A stretch of 60,217 nt of DNA from Streptomyces corynorhini (GCF_003346515.1 NZ_QQNA01000140.1:1-60217); one strand, 5' to 3'. Positions 1 to 9,210 are shown, numbered from the stretch's first letter. Notes: a model not told the origin generated them from the letters alone. Made by a program: numbers and translations.

Positions 1-161
1 GGGGCGGGGGAGGGGGAGGTGCCGGTGGCGGTGCCGGTAGTTGCTGTGGCGGCGGGGAAGGTGGTGGCTGCGGCGGTGGCGGCGGGGACGGTAGTGGCGG
101 CGGTGGTGGCGGCGGGCTTCACCGCGGCCGTCTGCCGGGGGGCGGTCTCAGTGATCGTCAT
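1..161 (-). CDS. N-terminal part of an unidentified protein, runs off the window
   Basis: Only the first 53 or so codons are present. The start is an ATG at 161, three bases after the stop of the upstream gene, so the two are probably translated together from the iron-box promoter at 649-667. The visible residues begin MTITETAPRQTAAVKP and continue as a Thr/Ala/Pro-rich stretch of low complexity, so the family cannot be told. From memory, in S. coelicolor the equivalent side of the acyl-CoA dehydrogenase gene leads into the desferrioxamine (des) genes, which are iron regulated. That makes a siderophore-related product likely, but this is context only. Confidence 0.5.
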   Translation of the reverse strand, partial: MTITETAPRQTAAVKPAATTAATTVPAATAAATTFPAATATTGTATGTSPSPA

Positions 162-164
162 GGG

Positions 165-596
165 TCAGCCGACCTTCTTCGCGGTCTCGACGGCCTGGGC
201 CGGATGGTCAGGAATCGGGGCGCACGTGTCGTACGGGAAGAGGGGCTCGGTGGTCCGTGCGGTGACCTCGCCCGCCCGGGTCTCGCCCGCCCGGGTCTCG
301 TCCGCCCGGACCTCGCCCGCCCGGGTCTGGCCGACCCGGACCTCGCCCGCCCTGGCGGCGGTCCGTCGCTCCCGGGGCGACGCGGATCGCGGCGCGCGGT
401 GCCGGACGGTGGCGTGCGGGGCGGCGTTCTCCCGGCTCGGGCCCTCGGAGGAACCCCGGGAGACGTGGAAGAGGCCCTGGCCGGTCGCGCCGGTCAGGAC
501 CCTGATGTGCGGCTTCGCCCCGGCCGTCCGGGGCGGCCGCTCGGCGGCCGTGCCGTCCGCGTCGGCGGTCGGGGAGGGGGCGCGGGGCTCGCGCAT
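165..596 (-). CDS. small iron-regulated protein of unknown function with repeat-rich middle
   Basis: A 143-residue protein with no family I recognise. The ATG at 596 is preceded by GGAGAG at suitable spacing, and an iron box lies about 53-71 bases further upstream, so expression under iron limitation is expected. The middle (about residues 75-115) is a run of near-identical RAGEV/RADET/RAGET units encoded by 15-bp tandem repeats (plus-strand about 262-350). The C-terminal 30 residues look more ordered and contain one Cys (PYDTCAPIPDHP). The stop is three bases before the next ATG. The RBS, the iron box and the tight junction support a real gene; the repeats could be a recent expansion. Confidence 0.55.
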   Translation of the reverse strand: MREPRAPSPTADADGTAAERPPRTAGAKPHIRVLTGATGQGLFHVSRGSSEGPSRENAAPHATVRHRAPRSASPRERRTAARAGEVRVGQTRAGEVRADETRAGETRAGEVTARTTEPLFPYDTCAPIPDHPAQAVETAKKVG

Positions 597-648
597 GGTG
601 ATCAGCTCTCCGGGCGTCCAGTTGTCCGGTCGATGGGCGGTTCGGAGG

Positions 649-667
649 GTAGGTTAGCCTAACCTCA
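649..667 (-). promoter_or_regulatory. iron box (DmdR1/IdeR-type operator)
   Basis: GTAGGTTAGCCTAACCTCA matches the actinobacterial iron-box pattern TTAGGTTAGGCTAACCTAA at most positions. Its core, positions 651-665, is a perfect palindrome (AGGTTAG, C, CTAACCT). It lies just upstream of the leftward gene starting at 596. The neighbouring dehydrogenase gene ends at 742 pointing toward it, so only the leftward operon can use it. DmdR1-family repressors bind such sites with ferrous iron. Confidence 0.85.
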
Positions 668-741
668 CACGCTCGCCCAGGGGGCCTCCGACCGGTCTGC
701 CCGACGCCGGTGGGGCGGGCGCCGGGGCGCCCGCCCGTCTC

Positions 742-1902
742 TCAGCCGGTCAGGCCCAACTCCCGCGCGATCAGCATCCGCTGGACCTCGCTCGTGCCCT
801 CGCCGATCTCCAGGATCTTGGAGTCCCGCCACATCCTGGCCACGGGATATTCGTTCATGAAGCCGTAGCCCCCGTGGATCTGCGTGGCCTCACGGGCGTT
901 GTCCACGGCGACCGTCGAGGAATAGAGCTTCGCGATGGCGGCCTCCTTCTTGAACGGCTCGCCCCGGGTCAGCCGCGAGGCCGCGTCCCGCCAGCCGATC
1001 CGCGCCATGTGCGCGCGCGTCTCCATGTCGGCGATCTTGAACTGGATGGCCTGGTTGGCCCCGATCGGCCGGCCGAAGGCGTGCCGCTCCTTCGCGTACG
1101 AGACGGACTCGTCCACGCATCCCTGGGCGAGCCCCGTGGCCAGCGCGGAGATCGCGATCCGGCCCTCGTCCAGGATGCGCAGGAACTGCGCGTACCCGCG
1201 CCCCTGCGCACCGAGCAGATTCGCCAGCGGGACCCGGACATCGGTGAAGGACAACTCGCGGGTGTCCGACGCGTTCCAGCCGACCTTGGAGTACGGGGCG
1301 CCGACGGTGAAGCCGGGCGTGCCGGACGGCACGATGATCGCCGAGATCTCCGGGCGGCCGTCCTCCTTGCGGCCGGTGACGGCCGTGACCGTGACCAGGC
1401 CGGTGATGTCCGTACCGGAGTTGGTGATGAAGCACTTGCTGCCGTTGATCACCCACGTGTCGCCGTCCCGCACGGCCGTGGTGCGGGTGCCGCCCGCGTC
1501 GGAGCCGCAGTCGGGCTCGGTCAGCCCGAACGCGCCGAGCTGCTCGCCCGAACACAGGCTCGGCAGCCAGGCGCGCTTCTGCTCCTCCGTACCGAAGCGG
1601 TACACCGGCATGGCGCCGAGCGATACTCCCGCCTCCAGGGTGATCGCCACCGAGGAGTCGACCCGGGCCAGCTCCTCAAGGGCGATACCGAGGGCGAGGT
1701 AGTCACCGCCCATGCCGCCGTACTCCTCGGGGAACGGCAGCCCGAACAGCCCCATTCGCCCCATCTCCCGCACGATCTCGTACGGGAACTCGTGCCGTTC
1801 GTAGTAGTCGCCGATCTTGGGCGCGACCACATCGCGGGCGAACTGCTCCACGGTGCGGCGCAGTTCTTCGTGTTCGGCGGAGAGCCGGTGGTCCAGGGAC
1901 AT
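742..1902 (-). CDS. acdH: acyl-CoA dehydrogenase of the leucine/branched-chain catabolic operon
   Basis: A 386-residue FAD enzyme that oxidises short or branched acyl-CoA, here probably isovaleryl-CoA and relatives. The start is ATG 1902 (MSLDHRLSAEHEELR) because GAGGAG at the end of the upstream gene supplies the RBS. Family signatures include GLTEPDCGSDAGG, FITNSGT, GRPIGANQAIQFKIADM and QIHGGYGFMNEYPV. The catalytic base is the C-terminal EGTSE glutamate, as in short and medium-chain enzymes; helix G reads LDEGRI, so the isovaleryl-type glutamate is absent there. It is the last gene of a four-gene operon with HMG-CoA lyase and both carboxylase subunits. It matches S. coelicolor AcdH (SCO2779) in context. 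Confidence 0.93.
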   Translation of the reverse strand: MSLDHRLSAEHEELRRTVEQFARDVVAPKIGDYYERHEFPYEIVREMGRMGLFGLPFPEEYGGMGGDYLALGIALEELARVDSSVAITLEAGVSLGAMPVYRFGTEEQKRAWLPSLCSGEQLGAFGLTEPDCGSDAGGTRTTAVRDGDTWVINGSKCFITNSGTDITGLVTVTAVTGRKEDGRPEISAIIVPSGTPGFTVGAPYSKVGWNASDTRELSFTDVRVPLANLLGAQGRGYAQFLRILDEGRIAISALATGLAQGCVDESVSYAKERHAFGRPIGANQAIQFKIADMETRAHMARIGWRDAASRLTRGEPFKKEAAIAKLYSSTVAVDNAREATQIHGGYGFMNEYPVARMWRDSKILEIGEGTSEVQRMLIARELGLTG

Positions 1903-1910
1903 GGCGGGGG

Positions 1911-2867
1911 TCACTCCTCGGGGGACTGCGCCTGATCCGGCGCCAGCGCGCGGACGGTACGGGACGGGCTGGGACGGCCCAGTCGCCCGGCCAGCCAGAG
2001 GCTGGTGGCGGTGAGCCGGCCGAGGTCGACCCCGGTGTCGACACCGAGGCCGTCGAGCATCCACACGAGGTCCTCGGTGGCGAGGTTCCCGGTGGCGCTC
2101 TTCGCGTACGGGCAGCCACCGAGGCCGCCCGCGGAGGCGTCCACGGTGGTCACCCCGTGCTGGAGGGCGACCAGGGTGTTGGCGAGGGCCTGGCCGTAGG
2201 TGTCGTGGAAGTGCACCCCGAGCGCCCCGGTCGCCACGCCGCGCTCGGCCAGCCCGGTGAGCAGAGCCGCCACATGGCCGGGGGTGGCGACGCCGATGGT
2301 GTCGCCGAGGCTCAGCTCGTCACACCCCATGTCCAGCAGGGCCCCGGCGGTCCGCACGACCTGCGCGACCGGCACCGGGCCCTCCCACGGGTCGCCGAAG
2401 CACATGGAGAGATAGCCGCGGACATGGACGCCCTCCTCGCGGGCCCGCGCGACCACCGGCGCGAACATGGCGAGCGACTCGTCCACGGACCGGTTGAGAT
2501 TGGCCCGCGCGAACGACTCGGTGGCGCTGCCGAACACCGCGATCCGGCGGGCGCCGAGGGCGAGGGCGCGCTCCAGCCCGCGCGCGTTCGGCACGAGGAC
2601 GGGCAGCTCGACGCCGGGCAGGTCGCCGAGCAGCGGGAAGAGGTCCTCGGCGTCGGCCAGTTGGGGCACCCACTTGGGGTGCACGAAGCTGGTCGCCTCG
2701 ATGGTGGTCAGCCCGGCGTCCGCGAGCCGGTGGATGAACTCCGCCTTGACCTCGGTCGGTACGGTCGCCTTCTCGTTCTGCAGCCCGTCCCGCGCGCCCA
2801 CCTCGTGGATACGGACCCGGGAGGGCAGTCCGGGCGCGGGGACGGCCATGGGCAGCCCGTCGGTCAT
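1911..2867 (-). CDS. hmgL: hydroxymethylglutaryl-CoA lyase
   Basis: A 318-residue TIM-barrel enzyme that cleaves HMG-CoA to acetoacetate and acetyl-CoA, the last step of leucine breakdown. Visible signatures are [10 protein letters not shown] near the N-terminus (active-site Arg and Asp), the metal-binding [12 protein letters not shown], and [12 protein letters not shown] with the active-site Cys of the flexible loop. ATG 2867 overlaps the stop of the carboxylase gene by four bases (ATGA), indicating coupled translation. A second in-frame ATG six codons in is an alternative start. Its own stop codon sits within the ribosome-binding region of the following dehydrogenase gene. Confidence 0.93.
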   Translation of the reverse strand: MTDGLPMAVPAPGLPSRVRIHEVGARDGLQNEKATVPTEVKAEFIHRLADAGLTTIEATSFVHPKWVPQLADAEDLFPLLGDLPGVELPVLVPNARGLERALALGARRIAVFGSATESFARANLNRSVDESLAMFAPVVARAREEGVHVRGYLSMCFGDPWEGPVPVAQVVRTAGALLDMGCDELSLGDTIGVATPGHVAALLTGLAERGVATGALGVHFHDTYGQALANTLVALQHGVTTVDASAGGLGGCPYAKSATGNLATEDLVWMLDGLGVDTGVDLGRLTATSLWLAGRLGRPSPSRTVRALAPDQAQSPEE

Positions 2868-4963
2868 GACCCCTCCTCCGGGACGGCGCTGGTGGCGGCG
2901 CTGGTGGTGCTGGCGCTGTGGGTGGTGCCGATGCCCCCGGGGCCGGTGGCGGCGGTGTCTCCGGGGTCGATGAGATCGGTGGCGGCAGCCGCGCCGACCG
3001 CGCCGACCGCGGCGGTCGGCGCCGGGGTGACCACGGCCAGCACCTGGTCCATGGCGACCGTCGAACCAGGCGTGACGTCCAGCTCGCTGACGGTGCCGGC
3101 GACCGGCGCGGAGATGACGTGCTCCATCTTCATCGCCTCCACGACCAGCAGGCTCTGACCGGCCGTCACCTCGTCCCCGACGGCCACCTTCACCACGGTG
3201 ACGGTCCCCGGCATGGGCGCCGTCAGCGAACCGGCCCCCGCGCCCGCGGCCGCGCCGCGCAGCGCCGCCTCCACGGGGTCGTGGTCCTGGACGTGCCAGC
3301 TGTCGCCGTCCCTGCCGAGCCAGTCACCGGCCCGGTGGAAGGTGTGCGTCACCCCGTCCACGGTGACGGTGACCCGGCCGGGCCCCACCCGGAACCGGTC
3401 CTCCGGCCGCATCCGGTGAGCGACGGGTTCATGTCCCGCGATACGCAACCGGTGCGTCACCGGAAGCGGTTCGCCGCCCAGCCGCCAGCCGCTCGGTACG
3501 GAGAAGGGGTCCACCCACCCCGCGCCCGGGGCGACGGCCGGGACCGGCGCCAGCCCCGCCTGACGGACCGCGGCCGCCGCCGCGTACACCTCCGGCGGGA
3601 CCGCGCCGTCCACCAGCCCCGCCGCCTCGCGCTCGACCAGCCCCGTGTCCAGGTCGCCCGCGACCACCGAGGGATGGGCCAGCAGTCGGCGCAGGAACCC
3701 CGCGTTGGTCGGGACGCCCAGGGTGACCGTCTCGGCGAGGGCCGCGCGCAGTCGGCGCAGAGCCGTCGGCCGGTCGGGCCCATGAGCGATGATCTTGGCG
3801 AGCATCGGGTCGTACCGGGAGCCGACCTCGGTGCCCTCGTCCAGCCCCGAGTCCGTCCGCACGCCCGCGCCGTCCGCCTCGCGCAGCGCCAGCACCGTAC
3901 CGCCCGAGGGCAGGAAGTCGCGGGCCGGATCCTCGGCGCACAGCCGGGCCTCCACCGCGTGGCCGGTGAAGGTGATGTCGTCCTGCGCGAAGGGGAGCCG
4001 CTCCCCGGCGGCGACGCGCAGTTGCCACTCCACCAGGTCCAGGCCGGTGACCAGTTCGGTGACGGGGTGCTCGACCTGGAGGCGGGTGTTCATCTCCATG
4101 AAGAAGTACGACGCGGGGTCCCGGCCCGGGACGATGAACTCGACCGTCCCCGCGCCCGCGTACCCGCAGGAGCGCGCCGCCCGCTCCGCCGCCTCGCCCA
4201 TCGCCGCCCGGGTCGCCCCGTCCAGCAGGACGGACGGCGCCTCCTCGACGACCTTCTGATGCCGGCGCTGGAGCGAGCACTCGCGCTCGCCCAGATGCAC
4301 CACGTTCCCGAAGGAGTCCGCCAGGACCTGGATCTCGATATGGCGCGGGCGGTCCACCCACCGCTCCACCAGGAGGGTGTCGTCGCCGAAGGAGGAGCGC
4401 GCCTCTCGGCGGGCCGCCGCGATCTCCTCGGCCAGGACCGACTCGGAGCGCACCAGCCGCATGCCCTTGCCGCCGCCGCCCGCCGACGGCTTCAGCAGCA
4501 CCGGCATCCCGAGCGCGCCCGCCGCGTCCGCCAGCTCGGCGTCGCTCAGCCCGCTGCCCGAGGAGCCGGGCACCACCGGGACCCCGGCCGCCCGTACCGA
4601 TTCCTTGGCGCGGATCTTGTCGCCCATCAGCTCGATGGCGGCGGCGGGCGGCCCGATGAACACCAGCCCCGCGTCCGCGCACGCCCGCGCGAAGGCCGCG
4701 TTCTCCGCGAGGAAGCCGTAGCCGGGGTGGACCGCCTCCGCGCCCGTACGGGCGGCCGCCGCCAGCAGCCGGTCGATCGAGAGGTAGCTCTCCGACGCGG
4801 CGGCCGGGCCGATCCGGACGGCCGTGTCGGCCTCCCGCACATGCCGGGCGTCCTCGTCCGCGTCGCTGAACACCGCCACCGAGCGCACGCCCAGCTCCCG
4901 CAGCGTGCGGATGACGCGGACCGCGATCTCACCGCGGTTGGCGACCAGAACCGTGTCGAACAT
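2864..4963 (-). CDS. biotin-dependent acyl-CoA carboxylase alpha subunit (methylcrotonyl-CoA carboxylase type)
   Basis: A 699-residue protein with biotin carboxylase, ATP-grasp and biotin carrier domains in one chain. It starts [17 protein letters not shown]; the carrier motif EAMKMEH places the biotinylated lysine near residue 612. After about residue 650 there is an Ala/Thr/Gly-rich tail that is not part of the family core. With the beta subunit upstream and HMG-CoA lyase downstream it most likely carboxylates 3-methylcrotonyl-CoA in leucine catabolism. The reading frame is open further upstream to a GTG at 5104 that overlaps the beta-subunit stop (GTGA). That would add 47 low-complexity residues; I prefer ATG 4963 because homology starts there. 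Confidence 0.9.
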   Translation of the reverse strand: MFDTVLVANRGEIAVRVIRTLRELGVRSVAVFSDADEDARHVREADTAVRIGPAAASESYLSIDRLLAAAARTGAEAVHPGYGFLAENAAFARACADAGLVFIGPPAAAIELMGDKIRAKESVRAAGVPVVPGSSGSGLSDAELADAAGALGMPVLLKPSAGGGGKGMRLVRSESVLAEEIAAARREARSSFGDDTLLVERWVDRPRHIEIQVLADSFGNVVHLGERECSLQRRHQKVVEEAPSVLLDGATRAAMGEAAERAARSCGYAGAGTVEFIVPGRDPASYFFMEMNTRLQVEHPVTELVTGLDLVEWQLRVAAGERLPFAQDDITFTGHAVEARLCAEDPARDFLPSGGTVLALREADGAGVRTDSGLDEGTEVGSRYDPMLAKIIAHGPDRPTALRRLRAALAETVTLGVPTNAGFLRRLLAHPSVVAGDLDTGLVEREAAGLVDGAVPPEVYAAAAAVRQAGLAPVPAVAPGAGWVDPFSVPSGWRLGGEPLPVTHRLRIAGHEPVAHRMRPEDRFRVGPGRVTVTVDGVTHTFHRAGDWLGRDGDSWHVQDHDPVEAALRGAAAGAGAGSLTAPMPGTVTVVKVAVGDEVTAGQSLLVVEAMKMEHVISAPVAGTVSELDVTPGSTVAMDQVLAVVTPAPTAAVGAVGAAAATDLIDPGDTAATGPGGIGTTHSASTTSAATSAVPEEGS

Positions 4964-4974
4964 TCCCGCCCTCA

Positions 4975-5100
4975 CTCTCCCGCTCCCCTGGCCCTCTCCC
5001 GCTCCAAGGCCCACTCCAAGGCCCGCTCCCTGGCTCTCTCCCTGGCTCTCTCCTGCTCCAAGGCCCTCCGCCTGGCGCTCTCCCGCTCCCATGGCCGCTC
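4975..5100. repeat. low-complexity CTCTCC-rich repeat between the two carboxylase genes
   Basis: The spacer is built from short repeats of the type gctccctggctctctcc and gctccaaggcc. It is open in frame with the downstream alpha subunit, where it would encode Gly/Glu/Ser-rich sequence. It looks like slippage expansion of a linker or leader. Confidence 0.6.
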
Positions 5101-6717
5101 TCACATCCGGAAGACGCCGAAGCCCGGCTCACCCAGCGGGGCGTTGGCGCACGCCGTCAGGGCCAGCCCCACCACCTGCCGGGTCTCCAGCGGGTCGATC
5201 ACCCCGTCGTCCCAGAGCCGCGCGGTCGCGTAGTAGGCGTTGCCCTGGGACTCGTACTGCGCGCGGATCGGGTCCTTGAAGGACTCCTCGGCCTCGGCCG
5301 GCCACTGCTCGCCGCGCCCCTCGATCTGGTCGCGCTTGACGGTCGCGAGAACGGAGGCGGCCTGCTCGCCGCCCATCACCGAGATCTTGGCGTTCGGCCA
5401 CATCCACAGGAAGCGGGGGGAGTAGGCCCGGCCGCACATCGAGTAGTTGCCCGCGCCGTACGAGCCGCCGATCACGACCGTCAGCTTCGGCACGCGCGCG
5501 CAGGCCACCGCCGTGACCATCTTCGCGCCGTGCTTGGCGATGCCGCCCGCCTCGTAGTCCCGGCCGACCATGAAGCCCGAGATGTTCTGGAGGAAGAGCA
5601 GCGGGACGCCGCGCTGGTCGCACAGCTCGATGAAGTGCGCGCCCTTCTGGGCCGACTCGGAGAACAGGATGCCGTTGTTCGCGACGATCCCGACCGGATG
5701 GCCGTGGATCCGCGCGAAGCCGGTGACCAGCGTCGTACCGAACTCGGCCTTGAACTCGGCGAACCGCGAGCCGTCCACCACACGGGCGATCACCTCGCGC
5801 ACGTCGTACGGCGTACGGGAGTCGACCGGCACCACCCCGTACAGCCCCGCCGGATCCGCCTTGGGCTCCTCCACCGGCTCCACGGACCAGGGCGGCGCCC
5901 CGCGCTCCGGGAGCGTGGAGACGATCGTGCGCACGATCCGCAGCGCGTGCGCGTCGTCCTCCGCGAGATGGTCGGTGACCCCCGACGTACGGGAGTGGAC
6001 CTCGCCGCCGCCCAGCTCCTCCGCCGTGACGACCTCGCCCGTCGCGGCCTTCACCAGCGGCGGCCCGCCCAGGAAGATCGTCCCCTGGCCGCGCACGATC
6101 ACGGCCTCGTCGCTCATCGCCGGAACGTACGCGCCGCCCGCCGTGCAGGAACCGAGCACCGCGGCGATCTGGGGGATGCCCGCGCCGGACATCCTGGCCT
6201 GGTGGTAGAAGATCCGCCCGAAGTGGTCCCGGTCGGGGAAGACCTCGTCCTGCATCGGCAGGAAGGCCCCGCCGGAGTCCACCAGATAGAGGCACGGCAG
6301 CCGGTTCTCCAGGGCGACCTCCTGGGCGCGGAGGTGCTTCTTCACCGTCAGCGGGTAATACGTGCCCCCCTTGACCGTGGCGTCATTGGCGATCACCAGG
6401 CACTCCCGGCCGCTGACCCGGCCGATCCCCGCGATCACCCCGGCGGCCGGGGCCGCCCCTCCGTACATCCCCTCCGCCGCGAGCGGTGCCAGCTCCAGGA
6501 AGGGGGAGCCGGGGTCCAGCAGCGTGTCCACCCGGTCGCGCGGCAGCAGCTTCCCGCGCGCCGTGTGCCGCGCGCGGGCCTTCTCGCCACCGCCCAGCCG
6601 CGCCGCCGCCAGCCGGGCGCGCAGCCCGTCGGCCAGCTCCTCGTGGGCCGCCTCGTTGGCCCGCCAGGAACTCGCCGCCGGATCGGCGGTGCTCGCCAGC
6701 ACCGGTGCCTGCCGCAT
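5101..6717 (-). CDS. acyl-CoA carboxylase beta subunit (methylcrotonyl-CoA carboxylase type)
   Basis: A 538-residue carboxyltransferase subunit that moves the carboxyl group from biotin to the acyl-CoA. Characteristic stretches are [64 protein letters not shown] and [20 protein letters not shown]; the length and these motifs are those of methylcrotonyl-CoA rather than acetyl/propionyl-CoA enzymes. ATG 6717 is preceded by GGGGAGAG. It is the first gene of the leucine operon and faces the TetR gene across two matched palindromes, which are the likely operators. An upstream in-frame extension is repeat sequence and was not taken. Confidence 0.92.
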   Translation of the reverse strand: MRQAPVLASTADPAASSWRANEAAHEELADGLRARLAAARLGGGEKARARHTARGKLLPRDRVDTLLDPGSPFLELAPLAAEGMYGGAAPAAGVIAGIGRVSGRECLVIANDATVKGGTYYPLTVKKHLRAQEVALENRLPCLYLVDSGGAFLPMQDEVFPDRDHFGRIFYHQARMSGAGIPQIAAVLGSCTAGGAYVPAMSDEAVIVRGQGTIFLGGPPLVKAATGEVVTAEELGGGEVHSRTSGVTDHLAEDDAHALRIVRTIVSTLPERGAPPWSVEPVEEPKADPAGLYGVVPVDSRTPYDVREVIARVVDGSRFAEFKAEFGTTLVTGFARIHGHPVGIVANNGILFSESAQKGAHFIELCDQRGVPLLFLQNISGFMVGRDYEAGGIAKHGAKMVTAVACARVPKLTVVIGGSYGAGNYSMCGRAYSPRFLWMWPNAKISVMGGEQAASVLATVKRDQIEGRGEQWPAEAEESFKDPIRAQYESQGNAYYATARLWDDGVIDPLETRQVVGLALTACANAPLGEPGFGVFRM

Positions 6718-6770
6718 CGCTCTCCCCGCCCCTCTCTCTTTCCTTCGGTCTCTCTTCGGTTCGGTCTTTC

Positions 6771-6854
6771 CGCTCGGCCCTGCCCGCATGGCCTTGACCG
6801 CATGGCCGTGTCCGCTCGGCCCTGCCCGCATGGCCTTGACCGCATGGCCGTGCC
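6771..6854. repeat. 42-bp tandem duplication in the leader of the carboxylase operon
   Basis: Two copies, 6771-6812 and 6813-6854, differ at one base near the end. Each begins cgctcggccctgcccgcatg. They lie between the operator pair and the start codon, so they would be in the 5' untranslated region of the operon mRNA. Confidence 0.85.
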
Positions 6855-6939
6855 TGCCCCGGCGCTGTCCGCCCGGCGCTGTCGGCCGGAGCTGTCCGCC
6901 TGGCCTGCCCGCCTGGCCGGCTCTTCCCGGCCCAGCGGA

Positions 6940-6985
6940 GTTAGTCATCGTTAACTTCAGTATCTCCACGTTAACGCTCGCTAAC
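6940..6985. promoter_or_regulatory. two GTTA-N8-TAAC palindromes, probable TetR operators
   Basis: Site 1 is GTTAGTCATCGTTAAC (6940-6955), site 2 is GTTAACGCTCGCTAAC (6970-6985). Each is a GTTA-N8-TAAC palindrome, site 2 being close to the reverse complement of site 1, and the centres are exactly 30 bp apart (about three helical turns). They lie between the carboxylase operon and the divergent TetR gene, so binding of TetR dimers to both is the simplest reading. Confidence 0.75.
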
Positions 6986-6994
6986 CCCGCCGTC

Positions 6995-7000
6995 TAGAAT
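6995..7000 (+). promoter_or_regulatory. -10 element TAGAAT of the TetR gene, leaderless start
   Basis: TAGAAT lies 8 bases before ATG 7009, so transcription would begin at or next to the start codon; no Shine-Dalgarno sequence is present. TTAACG within operator site 2 (6971-6976) is 18 bp upstream and may serve as a weak -35, so the regulator would block its own promoter. Confidence 0.55.
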
Positions 7001-7008
7001 GATTTCCC

Positions 7009-7719
7009 ATGAGCACCAGGACCGCGGCCCCGACCCGCCGTGAGCAGATCCTCAAACAGGCGGCGCGCCTCTTCGCCGAGCGCGGCTTCCACGGGGTCGG
7101 CGTGGACGAGATAGGGGCCGCCGTCGGTATCAGCGGGCCCGGTCTGTACCGGCACTTCCCGGGCAAGGAGGCGATGCTCGCCGAACTGCTGGTCGGCATC
7201 AGCAGCCGACTGCTGGACGGCGGAAGGCTGCGGGTGCGCGAAGCGGGCCCCGGCGGCGATCCGGCGGCCCTGCTCGCCGCGCTGATCGACGGCCATATCG
7301 ACTTCGCCCTCGACGACCGCCCGCTGATCACCCTCCACGACCGCGAGCTGGACCGGCTGAGGGACAGCGACCGCAGGCTCGTGCGCCAGTTCCAGCGGCA
7401 GTACGTCGAGCTGTGGGTCACGGTCGTACGGGAGCTGTATCCGCACGTCCCGGAGGCGCGGGCGCGCGGCGCCGTCCACGCCGTCTTCGGCCTGCTGAAC
7501 TCCACCCCGCGCCTCGGCCCGTACGGCGGCGGTACGCCGGGGCGCGCGGCGACCGAGTCGCTGCTGCGCCGCCTCGCCCACGGCGCGTTCGCCGCGCTTG
7601 CCGAGGACCGCGAGGACCGCGCGGACCGCGCGGACCGCCATGGCGGCGGCGGCGCGGACGGCGAGGACCGCGATGGCGGCGGCGACGGCGACCGGCGCCC
7701 CGACGGCGAAGGCGCCTGA
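7009..7719 (+). CDS. TetR-family regulator of the leucine/acyl-CoA operon
   Basis: A 236-residue protein with an N-terminal TetR helix-turn-helix (RREQILKQAARLFAERGFHG, then VGISGPGLYRHFPGKEAML). The C-terminal ligand-binding part ends near residue 197 and is followed by about 40 residues of Asp/Arg/Gly-rich repeats not expected for the family. It is divergent from the carboxylase operon and next to two matched palindromes, which makes it the likely repressor of that operon, with an acyl-CoA as plausible inducer. The transcript is probably leaderless. From memory the S. coelicolor counterpart sits at SCO2775. Confidence 0.9.
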   Translation: MSTRTAAPTRREQILKQAARLFAERGFHGVGVDEIGAAVGISGPGLYRHFPGKEAMLAELLVGISSRLLDGGRLRVREAGPGGDPAALLAALIDGHIDFALDDRPLITLHDRELDRLRDSDRRLVRQFQRQYVELWVTVVRELYPHVPEARARGAVHAVFGLLNSTPRLGPYGGGTPGRAATESLLRRLAHGAFAALAEDREDRADRADRHGGGGADGEDRDGGGDGDRRPDGEGA

Positions 7720-7746
7720 CACCGGCCTCGGCCCACGGCAGGCGCC
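7711..7746. terminator. hairpin between convergent TetR and peroxiredoxin genes
   Basis: GGCGCCTG (7711-7718) and CAGGCGCC (7739-7746) form a perfect 8-bp stem around the TetR stop codon, with a GC-rich loop that can pair further. It lies between two convergent genes and could stop transcription from both sides. There is no U tract, as is common in Streptomyces. Confidence 0.5.
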
Positions 7747-7770
7747 CCCTGGAACGGGAGAGCGCTCGGC

Positions 7771-8256
7771 TCAGGCGGCCTTGAGCGCCGCCAGCTCGCG
7801 CGCCAGCGTCTCCACCGGCTGGAACGTCACGCCGAGCAGCGCCACGTGCTTCCAGTGCAGCGCCCCGTCGGAACCGATCAGGAACACCGACCGGCGCACC
7901 CCGATCCCACGCGCCGCGATCCCGAACGCCTGTGCGACGGACCGGTCGGTGTCGGCGAGCAGCGGAATCCGCAGATCGTATTTACGGGCGAACGCCTCGT
8001 GACTGTCGACGTCCTGCGGACTGATCCCCCACACCTCGGCTCCGAGGTCGGTGAAGGTCTCCAGACCGCTGGAGTACGAGCACAGCTGCTTGGTGCAGAC
8101 GGTCGTGTCGTCGCCGGGGTAGAACGCGAGGACCAGAGGATGGCCGCCCCGTTCCGACAGGCGGTAGTCCCGCCGTACGAAGGTGTCGCCGTCGAGGACA
8201 CCGCCCGGCAGGGCGAAGTCCGCCACCGGCCGGCCGAGGTCGGGTGATGCTGCCAC
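7771..8256 (-). CDS. peroxiredoxin, Bcp/PrxQ type
   Basis: A 161-residue thiol peroxidase that reduces hydroperoxides. The motif YPGDDTTVCTKQLC holds the peroxidatic Cys54 and, five residues on, Cys59, the arrangement of PrxQ/Bcp enzymes with an intra-helix resolving cysteine. The start is a GTG at 8256 with GGGAG six bases upstream. It stands alone, convergent with the TetR gene and divergent from the gene at 8431. The rest (fold order, VWGISPQDVDSHEAFARKY) is normal for the family. Confidence 0.9.
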   Translation of the reverse strand: MAASPDLGRPVADFALPGGVLDGDTFVRRDYRLSERGGHPLVLAFYPGDDTTVCTKQLCSYSSGLETFTDLGAEVWGISPQDVDSHEAFARKYDLRIPLLADTDRSVAQAFGIAARGIGVRRSVFLIGSDGALHWKHVALLGVTFQPVETLARELAALKAA

Positions 8257-8430
8257 AGGTCACTCCCAAGTCGCGCGGAACATGAGGAACTACGAGCAAC
8301 GTACGGGGAGCCCGCGCACCACTCCCCAAGGGGGTATTCGGTACCGGCCACGCCGCGGATGGGCGGTACCGCGCGTCCGGCTGCCGGTACGCCCGGCGCA
8401 CCGCCATCGTCTGACGGCACAATGGGCACC

Positions 8431-9210
8431 ATGTCCATACCCAGCCGCGCCGCCCTCGTCGAGCACCTCGTCCGTACCCGAATCGCGGGAAACGTCGCCA
8501 CGCCGCGCGACAACAACCTCTCCCACTACCGCAAGCTCGCCAACGGCGACCGCCACTACTGGCTGGGCCTGGAGCTGGGTGACCGCTGGACCGACGAGCA
8601 GGACGTGCTCGCCGTGATGGCCGAGAGATGCGGGGTCAGCGACGATCCGGAGCACCGGTCGGGCCAGGACACCATCGATCCCGAGCTGACCGTGGACGCG
8701 CTGGAGCGGATGGCCGCCAGGCTGCGCAAGGCCGCCTCGGGCCGGGAGAGCGTGCTGTTCGCGACCGGCCATCCTGGCGGCCTGCTCGATGTCCACCGGC
8801 AGACGGCGGACGCCCTGCGCGCGGCCGGGTGCGAGATCGTACGGATTCCGGGCGGGCTCACCGCGGACGAGGGCATGGTCTTCCAGTTCGCCGACGTCGC
8901 GATGCTGGAGCGCGGCGCGACCCTTTGGCACACTCACTCCCCGGAGCCGATGCGGGCGATCCTGGACGGTCTGGAGCGGGACGGCCGCCCCCACCCCGAC
9001 CTGGTGGTCGCCGACCACGGCTGGGCGGGGTGTGCGGGCCAGCGCGGGCTGGACTCCATCGGCTACGCCGACTGCAACGACCCGGCGCTCTTCCTCGCGG
9101 AGGCGGAGGGCACGCTCCAGGTGACCGTCCCGCTGGACGACCATGTGACGGACCCGCGCTTCTACGACCCGATGACCGCGTACCTGCTGAACGAAGCCGG
9201 GCTGATCTGA
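8431..9210 (+). CDS. conserved protein, probable phosphatase-family hydrolase
   Basis: A 259-residue protein of a family widespread in actinobacteria and usually labelled phosphatase; I recognise the family, but no activity is proved. Conserved His/Asp/Asn-rich patches include ATPRDNNLSHYRKLANGDRHY near the N-terminus, FATGHPGGLLDVHR, and VVADHGWAGCAGQRGLDSIGYADCNDP, typical of metal- or phosphate-binding residues. There is no signal peptide. ATG 8431 has no Shine-Dalgarno; CACAAT eight to thirteen bases upstream resembles a -10, so the mRNA may be leaderless. ATG 8422 is an alternative start three codons earlier. Confidence 0.7.
   Translation: MSIPSRAALVEHLVRTRIAGNVATPRDNNLSHYRKLANGDRHYWLGLELGDRWTDEQDVLAVMAERCGVSDDPEHRSGQDTIDPELTVDALERMAARLRKAASGRESVLFATGHPGGLLDVHRQTADALRAAGCEIVRIPGGLTADEGMVFQFADVAMLERGATLWHTHSPEPMRAILDGLERDGRPHPDLVVADHGWAGCAGQRGLDSIGYADCNDPALFLAEAEGTLQVTVPLDDHVTDPRFYDPMTAYLLNEAGLI

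Noticed and set aside
19..657. Plus-strand open frame at the left edge
   Set aside because: Val/Ala-rich sequence without RBS, antisense to the iron-regulated genes that have RBS, iron box and coupled junction.
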